Shown here: positions 13,758-19,010 of the stretch, in pieces
How positions within the stretch are numbered: position 1 is the first letter of the stretch
How the letters are laid out: every line of letters begins with the position of its first letter
Assembly: GCA_021789565.1 (NCBI GenBank)
Contig: JAJYJL010000024.1
Location: 1 to 19,010, forward strand
DNA length: 19,010 bases
Direction: 5' to 3'
Source: Acidobacteriota bacterium
GTDB lineage: Bacteria; Acidobacteriota; Terriglobia; UBA7540
Translations under genes and position numbers: made by a program
Notes under the pieces: generated by a model
The model's database searches: none
Told to the model about the DNA's origin: nothing
The model's input: only the letters and a program-made list of their open reading frames with translations

Positions 13758-14513
13758 TTAATCCATCAGCATGCCGCCGTTCACTTCAATGGTTTCTCCC
13801 ACGATGTAGCTGGCGGCGGGCGAGGCCAGAAAGACAACGACGCTGGCGACTTCCTCGGCTGTTCCGGCGCGGCCGAGCGGGATGGTGGCAACAAACTTCT
13901 GGAAGATTTCGGGAGGGCTGTACCGTTCATGGTAGGGCGTGGCGATAACACCCGGCGCGATGCCGTTCACCCGAACGCCGTGCGGCGCCAGTTCTTTGGC
14001 CAGACTCTTGGTGTAAGTAATCATGGCGCCTTTGGCGGTGGCGTAAACTCCGGAACCGGGCCCGCCGCCGTTGCGTCCGGCGATGGAGGTCATGTTGATG
14101 ATGTTTCCGCTCTTGCGCGCTGCCATTTCCTCCCACACGGCCTTGACGCAAAAGAAGATGCTTTTCAGATTGAGGTCCATGATCCGGTCCCAATATTCTT
14201 CAGTCACCTCAGAAAGCATGCGTCGTGCCAGCAGATCGCCGGCGTTGTTCACCAGGATGTCAATGCGTCCCCATCGCTTGCGCACGGCGTCCACCATCGC
14301 CCGGATATCCGCGGGGGAAGTGACGTCTGCTTGGATCGCCTCGGCTTCGCCGCCGGCGTTGCGGATTTCTTCCACGGCTTGCTCAGCGCCGGCTTTGCTC
14401 TTATGATAGTTGACTCCAACGCGTGCGCCCTCGCGCGCCATGGCGAGTGCGGTTGCGTAGCCGATGCCGCTTGAGGCGCCGGTGATGAGTGCGACCTGGT
14501 TTTTAAGAACCAT
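13758..14513 (-). CDS. Short-chain dehydrogenase/reductase, FabG-like
   Basis: 251 residues, the classical SDR length; ATG at 14513 follows GGAGGAAATC on its strand. The Rossmann cofactor motif is TGASSGIG (11-18), and NNAG lies at 89-92. The catalytic set is complete: Asn115 (DLNLKSIFF), Ser143, Tyr157 and Lys161 (VYATAKGAM). The C-terminus PLGRAGTAEEVASVVVFLASPAASYIVGETIEVNGGMLMD is the standard FabG/glucose dehydrogenase type. NADPH preference is possible from the residues after the first strand but is not decided by sequence alone. It may reduce a 3-oxoacyl-ACP or oxidise a sugar or alcohol; no acyl carrier or fatty-acid gene is nearby, so I do not assign fabG. It stands alone on the minus strand and diverges from the ABC operon. 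Confidence 0.9.
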   Translation of the reverse strand: MVLKNQVALITGASSGIGYATALAMAREGARVGVNYHKSKAGAEQAVEEIRNAGGEAEAIQADVTSPADIRAMVDAVRKRWGRIDILVNNAGDLLARRMLSEVTEEYWDRIMDLNLKSIFFCVKAVWEEMAARKSGNIINMTSIAGRNGGGPGSGVYATAKGAMITYTKSLAKELAPHGVRVNGIAPGVIATPYHERYSPPEIFQKFVATIPLGRAGTAEEVASVVVFLASPAASYIVGETIEVNGGMLMD

Positions 14514-14732
14514 GATTTCCTCCCGAATAGGCTCCTGTTAATATGCCTGGATGATGAATGAGAGTCCCGCAAAACGACTTTTCAGGAAAGCACAAAATAA
14601 AGTGGTTGGCAACCTTTGTGGTTTTTTGGTAATCCTTATTAGTTGAACCTGGGTTCGCGGGTTTGTCCGTGACGGGCAGATTTCAAGATCAATTGCAGGG
14701 GCTCATCGCTCAGGAAATGAGGATGCATTCGT

Positions 14733-15746
14733 ATGATCGAAGTCGAGAATCTGACGAAACGATACGGTCCGACGCTGGCGGTTTCTGACGTCAGCTTTCA
14801 GGTGCAGAAAGGAGAAATCCTTGGGTTCCTGGGTCCGAACGGCGCCGGAAAAACCACCACCATGCGCATCATTACGGGCTTTCTTTCGCCCAGCGCCGGG
14901 CGCGTCCGCGTGGCGGGCATTGACGTGGCCGCTTCCCCGCTGGATGCCAAGAGGCACATCGGCTATCTGCCGGAAAACCCCCCCGTCTATACCGACATGA
15001 CGGTGAATGAGTACCTGGCATTTGTGGGCCGCATCAAGGGCGTCGCCCGCAGCGAACTGAAGAAGAGAGTTGGGGAGGTTTCCGAGAAATGTGCCATCGG
15101 CGATGTGCAGCACCGCCAGATCGGCAAGCTTTCCAAAGGCTACCGCCAGCGCGTGGGGCTGGCCCAGGCTCTGATCCACAATCCCGATATCCTGATTCTC
15201 GACGAGCCCACGGCGGGTCTGGATCCCAAGCAGATTATCGAAACTCGCGAACTGATCAAGGGGCTGGCCGGGCAGCACACCGTCATTCTCAGCACGCACA
15301 TTCTTCCGGAGGTTTCAAAGACCTGCCAGCGTGTGGTGGTGATCAGCAAGGGCAAAGTGGTGGCCATGGGCGCCCCGGATGAACTGATCGCCCGCCTGCA
15401 GGGATACGGATCGGTGCTGGTGACGGTGGAAGGTCCGGCGCCGGAAATTATGAGCAGGCTGCAGACGGTGGCCGGCGTAAATCTTGTTGAGCCGGTGAAT
15501 GCTTCTGGCGCCCGCATTACGCTGGAAGTCCATACGGAGAAGAACCATGAAGTGCGCTCGGAACTGGCCCGCGCCATTGTCGAATCCGGATGGGGTCTGT
15601 TTGAGCTGAAAACCAGCGGAATGAGCCTGGAAGACATCTTCCTGAAGCTGACAACGCGTGACTTGAGCGAAGAAGCGGCGTCAGAAGCCCGGCCCGCCCA
15701 GGCAAAGGAGCCGGAGAAGCCTGGAGAAATCGAAGTCAGCAACTGA
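14733..15746 (+). CDS. ABC transporter ATP-binding protein, GldA-like
   Basis: 337 residues: an ABC ATPase of about 230 residues with an extra C-terminal domain. Walker A is GPNGAGKT (34-41), the Q-loop region reads YLPENPPVYTD with Glu in place of Gln as is common in GldA/CcmA-type ATPases, the signature is LSKGYRQR (133-140), Walker B is ILILDE (153-158) and the switch His is in STH (187-189). The C-terminal part (about 230-315) ends in SGMSLEDIFLKLTT, which occurs in many ABC-2 exporter ATPases, followed by a charged Glu/Ala/Pro tail. The permease, GldG-like and DUF4340 genes follow, so it should power that envelope complex. ATG at 14733 has GAGGATG upstream. Confidence 0.92.
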   Translation: MIEVENLTKRYGPTLAVSDVSFQVQKGEILGFLGPNGAGKTTTMRIITGFLSPSAGRVRVAGIDVAASPLDAKRHIGYLPENPPVYTDMTVNEYLAFVGRIKGVARSELKKRVGEVSEKCAIGDVQHRQIGKLSKGYRQRVGLAQALIHNPDILILDEPTAGLDPKQIIETRELIKGLAGQHTVILSTHILPEVSKTCQRVVVISKGKVVAMGAPDELIARLQGYGSVLVTVEGPAPEIMSRLQTVAGVNLVEPVNASGARITLEVHTEKNHEVRSELARAIVESGWGLFELKTSGMSLEDIFLKLTTRDLSEEAASEARPAQAKEPEKPGEIEVSN

Positions 15747-15756
15747 GGCAGCGGCC

Positions 15757-15785
15757 TCCGCAGGCTGAAGGGGGGGGGCTGCGGC
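15757..15785 (+). repeat. G9 homopolymer inside a stem-loop between ATPase and permease genes
   Basis: CCGCAG (15758-15763) pairs with CTGCGG (15779-15784), and the loop contains nine G in a row (15770-15778). The element lies in the 75-bp gap before the permease start at 15822. Homopolymers of this length are prone to slippage, and the stem might modulate transcription into the rest of the operon. Confidence 0.4.
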
Positions 15786-15821
15786 TGGCGATGATCCAAC
15801 CACCCTGAGGGGGAAATTCAA

Positions 15822-16598
15822 ATGCGAAATATACTGGCAGTGGCGGGCAAGGAACTTCGTTCCTATTTCCATTCGCCGATCGCTTATCTGGTGATGGCCG
15901 TTTACGCCGTCTTGTGTGGGTTTTTCTTCTACAGCTTTGCGGCCACTTACGTGGTGCAGACCTTCCGGATGCAGGCGATGGGCGGCATGGGCATGCCCAA
16001 CATGAGCATCAACGACTATGTCATCCGTCCGCTGTTCCAGGGCGTCCTGACGATTGTTCTGCTTCTGGTGATTCCGCTGATCACCATGAGGCTTTATGCA
16101 GAGGAAAAGCGCTCCGGAACGATCGAGCTTCTGTTGACCTCTCCGGTCACCGACTTTCAGATCATTGCCGGGAAATTCCTGGGCGCGCTGATGCTGTTCG
16201 GCACCATGATCGTGATCACTTTTGCCTACGTGAGCACGCTGTTTATTTATGGGAATCCTTCGGCCAAGCCCCTGATCGCGCAGGCCGTGGGGCTTCTCCT
16301 GTTTGGCGCCTCGCTGCTGGCTTTGGGGATGTGGATTTCAACGTTTACGAAGAACCAGATTATCGCCGCCGTTGTTTCATTTGCGGCGTTTCTTATGATT
16401 TACGTTTTAAACTGGGTGACGGCCTACTCGAGCGGGGCAGTCGGCAAGGTCCTTTCCTACATGGCGCTCACCACGCACTTTGAAGGATTCGCCAAGGGTG
16501 TGGTGGACCTGAAGGACCTGGTTTACTACCTGTCTGTAATTGCGCTGGGGGTCTTTTTAACGGCGCGGTCCGTTGAAGCTTTGAAGGGGAGGGTCTGA
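15822..16598 (+). CDS. ABC-2 type permease, GldF-like
   Basis: 258 residues with about six membrane helices, the expected size. ATG at 15822 follows GAGGGGG. The N-terminus ILAVAGKELRSYFHSPIAYLVMAVYAVLCGFFFY is the typical first helix of GldF/NosY-like permeases, and the RLYAEEKRSGTIELLLTSPVTDFQIIAGKFLGALM segment is the ABC-2 hallmark that follows helix 2. A Met/Gly-rich outer loop (QAMGGMGMPNMSINDYV) sits between the first helices. It forms the channel of the transporter whose ATPase is the previous gene. In Bacteroidetes the GldA/GldF/GldG set is needed for gliding and late secretion; in other phyla the same cluster is widespread without gliding, and its cargo is not known. The next gene starts 2 nt after its stop. 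Confidence 0.92.
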   Translation: MRNILAVAGKELRSYFHSPIAYLVMAVYAVLCGFFFYSFAATYVVQTFRMQAMGGMGMPNMSINDYVIRPLFQGVLTIVLLLVIPLITMRLYAEEKRSGTIELLLTSPVTDFQIIAGKFLGALMLFGTMIVITFAYVSTLFIYGNPSAKPLIAQAVGLLLFGASLLALGMWISTFTKNQIIAAVVSFAAFLMIYVLNWVTAYSSGAVGKVLSYMALTTHFEGFAKGVVDLKDLVYYLSVIALGVFLTARSVEALKGRV

Positions 16599-16600
16599 CG

Positions 16601-17980
16601 ATGGCGGAAAAAGAACGGCTGAAAGGAGGGCGCAGCCAGCGGATATTACAGGGCGCAAACCTGGCTCTGTATACCCTGATCGGCGTGGCGATTATCGTCC
16701 TGGTCAACTGGTTCGTCAGCAACCACGATAAGCGCTGGGACCTCACTCCCAACCAGGAGTATAGCCTCTCACCTCAAAGCAAGAAGATCCTCAAGGGCCT
16801 GAAGCAGAACGTCACCATTTATGCCTTTGACCGAAAGGACGCTTTTTCCAGGCGTCGCGACCTGCTGGGAGAATATGAGAGCGCCTCGAACCACGTGGCG
16901 GTGCGCTACGTTGATCCCGATCGTCAGCCTGCCCTGGCCAAGGAGTACGGCATCCAAAGCTACGGCACCATTGAGGTAGTCTCGGGGACCCGCCACTTCC
17001 AGGCGCAGACCACGAACGAAGAAGGCGTTACCAACGCGCTGATCCGTGTACTGATGGGGGAAAAGACCATCTATTTTATGGATGGCCATGGCGAGCGCAA
17101 CATTGATGACACAGGCCGCGACGGTTTCCAGGATTTCAAGAAGGAACTGAACAACGAGAGCTACAACGTCAAGACCCTGATGTTGATGCAGAAAAACGAA
17201 ATCCCGCCGGAATGCCAGGTGCTGGTGATTGCCGGTCCCAGGCACGATTATCTTCCGGCGGAAATTGCCACCATCAGCAAGTTTATTGAAGGCGGCGGGC
17301 GGGTGCTGGTCATGCTGGATGCAGGCGTCAAGCTGCCAAACCTCAGCAAGATGCTCGCCGGTTGGGGCGTTCAGGCGCGGAACGATCTGGTGGTGGATTT
17401 GAACCCTGTTGCCCGGTTATTTGGCACCACTCCTGACATGCCGCTCATCATCAAGTATGGATCCAATCCCATCGTCGAGCCCATGCAGCGGACGGCGACC
17501 CTCTTCCCGCTTTCCCGGTCGTTTGAAATCAGCAAGGACTCGAAAGGCGGCGCCTCGCCTGAAATGCTGTGCGAGACGTCAGGGGACAGTTTTGGGGTGG
17601 AGGATTTCAATCCCAACATGCGAAAGGTTTCCTACCAGCCCGGGAAAGACATCAAGGGGCCTCTGACGGTTGCCGTGGCGGACACCATCAACGGCAGTGA
17701 CGGCAAGAAGAGTGAAGGACGCCTGGTGGTCACGGGAACGTCCCTGTTGGGCGCCAATGCCTATCTGGGCTTCCAGGGAAATAAAGACCTGGTGATGAAC
17801 ATGATCAACTGGCTCTCGGCTGAGGAGAGCCTGATTTCCATCCGGCCCAAATCACACGAGAATCAGACCCTGAACATGAACCAGCGGCAAATGGGGCGGC
17901 TGCTTTACCTGGGCGTGTTTGGCCTGCCTCTGGCGATTATTCTGCTGGGCGCAGGAGTTTGGTGGCGGCGCCGAGGATGA
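16601..17980 (+). CDS. GldG-like ABC transport auxiliary protein
   Basis: 459 residues, within the usual range for GldG-type auxiliary proteins (ABC_transp_aux family). A membrane helix lies at about 22-40 (ALYTLIGVAIIVLVNWFVS) and a second at about 434-453 (LYLGVFGLPLAIILLGAGVWW), so the large middle domain is in the periplasm. That domain starts with the family mark DLTPNQEYSLSPQSKKIL and contains VRYVDPDRQPALAKEYGI, FMDGHGERNIDD and VLVIAGPRHDYLPAEI, features of the sugar-binding-like fold seen in this family. ATG at 16601 is 2 nt after the permease stop; the end overlaps the next start in ATGA, so the four genes are one operon. The exact cargo and partner are unknown. Confidence 0.9.
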   Translation: MAEKERLKGGRSQRILQGANLALYTLIGVAIIVLVNWFVSNHDKRWDLTPNQEYSLSPQSKKILKGLKQNVTIYAFDRKDAFSRRRDLLGEYESASNHVAVRYVDPDRQPALAKEYGIQSYGTIEVVSGTRHFQAQTTNEEGVTNALIRVLMGEKTIYFMDGHGERNIDDTGRDGFQDFKKELNNESYNVKTLMLMQKNEIPPECQVLVIAGPRHDYLPAEIATISKFIEGGGRVLVMLDAGVKLPNLSKMLAGWGVQARNDLVVDLNPVARLFGTTPDMPLIIKYGSNPIVEPMQRTATLFPLSRSFEISKDSKGGASPEMLCETSGDSFGVEDFNPNMRKVSYQPGKDIKGPLTVAVADTINGSDGKKSEGRLVVTGTSLLGANAYLGFQGNKDLVMNMINWLSAEESLISIRPKSHENQTLNMNQRQMGRLLYLGVFGLPLAIILLGAGVWWRRRG

Positions 17981-19010
17981 ACAAAAAATATCTCCAAACC
18001 TTGATCGCGCTGGCAGTCCTGGCGGGACTGTGGGGCATCTTCACGTACTACGGCAAGAAGAAGCCGGCCGCAAGCTCAAAAGCAGGCAGCCCCGCTTCAC
18101 AAAAGATCCTTCCGGTGAAGGAAGGCCAGATCGTCTCCTTTACGGTGACCGCGGCAGACGGCAAGGCCGTCACCTGCACGCGCGAAGGCAAGACCTGGCA
18201 GATCACCGCTCCCATGAAACTGGCGGCGGATTCCTCCACCATCGACTCCTTCCTCAGCAGCCTCACCAGCGCCACGCCGTCGGAGACTGTCAGCGAGCAG
18301 GGGGGCGACCCCAAAGAATTCGGGCTGGAGCCGCCCGAGGCCACCATTGAAGTCAAAACCAATGCCAAGCCGCAGGAATTCACTTTGCGCCTGGGAAGTT
18401 CCACGCCCACCAACAGTGGAATCTATGCCCAGGTGGCCGGCCAGCCGCGGGTCTTCACCCTGGCCAGCTACCTGAAGGATTCGCTTGAGAAGAAGCTGTT
18501 CGACTTCCGCAACAAGAAGGTCGTAACTCTGGCGGGTGACAGCATCCGCCGCCTGGATGTTACTTCCCAAAAGGGGAGTTACCAGCTTGTGAAAAATGCC
18601 GACGGCATCTGGGACCTGATGCTGCCGCCGCCGGTGCGCGCCGACCACTTTACCGTCCAGGGCCTGGTGGACGAACTGGGCAGCGCGTCCATGCAGAGCG
18701 TTGTTTCGGAAGAGAAAAAGGACCTGGGCCGTTACGGATTTTCAAATCCCACCATGACGATTCATCTTACCGGCGACAGCGGCAAGGAAACGCTGATACT
18801 GGGCAAAAAGGATGGCTCGAATTACTACGCCATGAATACTGCCGTAGGCCCGGTCTTCACCCTCGGATCGGACTTCCTCACCCAGTTCCAGAAGCAGCCT
18901 TCAGACCTGCGGTCCAAAGATCTTTTCACCTTCTCCACCTATGAGGCAAAGCAGATCACCGTGAAGGGTCCCAAGGGACAGCGGGTATTTGTGCAGCACA
19001 AGGACGGCAA
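17977..19010 (+). CDS. DUF4340-domain protein, 3' end cut by window edge
   Basis: ATG at 17977 overlaps the GldG-like stop, and the frame stays open to the last base, giving at least 344 residues. The N-terminus MNKKYLQTLIALAVLAGLWGIF is a membrane anchor (about 5-23), followed by a short Lys/Ala/Ser spacer and periplasmic repeats of a beta-sheet unit. In each unit a segment such as VSFTVTAADGKAVTCTREGKTWQIT is followed by a helix and then by GLEPPEATIEVKT or GRYGFSNPTMTIHLTG, as in the DUF4340 family. DUF4340 genes regularly follow GldG-like genes in Acidobacteriota, Myxococcota and others, and are believed to be part of the same envelope complex. Its biochemical role is not established. The remaining C-terminus lies beyond the window. 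Confidence 0.87.
   Translation, partial: MNKKYLQTLIALAVLAGLWGIFTYYGKKKPAASSKAGSPASQKILPVKEGQIVSFTVTAADGKAVTCTREGKTWQITAPMKLAADSSTIDSFLSSLTSATPSETVSEQGGDPKEFGLEPPEATIEVKTNAKPQEFTLRLGSSTPTNSGIYAQVAGQPRVFTLASYLKDSLEKKLFDFRNKKVVTLAGDSIRRLDVTSQKGSYQLVKNADGIWDLMLPPPVRADHFTVQGLVDELGSASMQSVVSEEKKDLGRYGFSNPTMTIHLTGDSGKETLILGKKDGSNYYAMNTAVGPVFTLGSDFLTQFQKQPSDLRSKDLFTFSTYEAKQITVKGPKGQRVFVQHKDG

Noticed and set aside
14606..14634. Possible -35 (TTGGCA) and -10 (GTAATC) for the ABC operon
   Set aside because: The -10 match is poor, so I did not list it as a promoter; the true start cannot be fixed by eye.

Overview
The window reads as a chromosomal segment of a soil-type Acidobacteriota bacterium. This is inference, from moderate to high GC, strong AGGAGG-type ribosome binding sites, a Tat-exported sugar-isomerase-like protein, a lysine-rich mini secreted protein, ECF sigma factors followed by zinc-finger anti-sigma factors, a DUF3106-like protein and a GldA/GldF/GldG/DUF4340 ABC cassette. 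I found no rRNA, tRNA, CRISPR array, transposase or integrase. About 20 protein genes are supported, one of them cut at each window edge.

Layout. Bases 3-833: two cupin genes in tandem, the first lacking its 5' end. Bases 916-2307: a secreted P19-like protein fragment without a proper start or stop, running tail to tail into a Tat-signal TIM-barrel isomerase on the minus strand. Bases 2443-3287: a palindrome, a 68-aa lysine-rich secreted protein, a GC hairpin, a decayed copy of the isomerase leader and 5' end, and a 40-aa upstream ORF overlapping the next start. Bases 3280-4632: an MFS transporter of the aromatic-acid type. Bases 4887-6188 (minus): an exported BON-domain protein with a glycine zipper and a Tyr/Trp/Arg-rich tail. 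Bases 6192-6907 hold no convincing gene.

Bases 6908-8698: ECF sigma factor, anti-sigma factor and a DUF3106-like secreted Arg/Glu-rich protein. Facing them on the minus strand, 10464-8762, is a second ECF sigma/anti-sigma pair whose anti-sigma factor carries a large external domain. Bases 10788-11816: a membrane-anchored coiled-coil protein, closed by a strong hairpin at 11894-11923. Thioredoxin (minus, 11948-12283) diverges from an EVE-domain gene (12443-12853), which is followed by a family 5 uracil-DNA glycosylase (12896-13615). An SDR oxidoreductase on the minus strand (13758-14513) converges on the glycosylase, with an inverted repeat at the junction.

Bases 14733-19010: a four-gene operon of ABC ATPase, ABC-2 permease, GldG-like auxiliary protein and DUF4340 protein (cut by the window end), probably one envelope complex.

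No single locus is clearly a new system. The points most worth a second look are the P19-like remnant with a perfect 15-bp inverted repeat at its head, the fossil duplication of the isomerase leader, the two converging envelope-stress-type sigma modules, the EVE/glycosylase pair, and the inverted repeat that supplies the ends of two converging genes.
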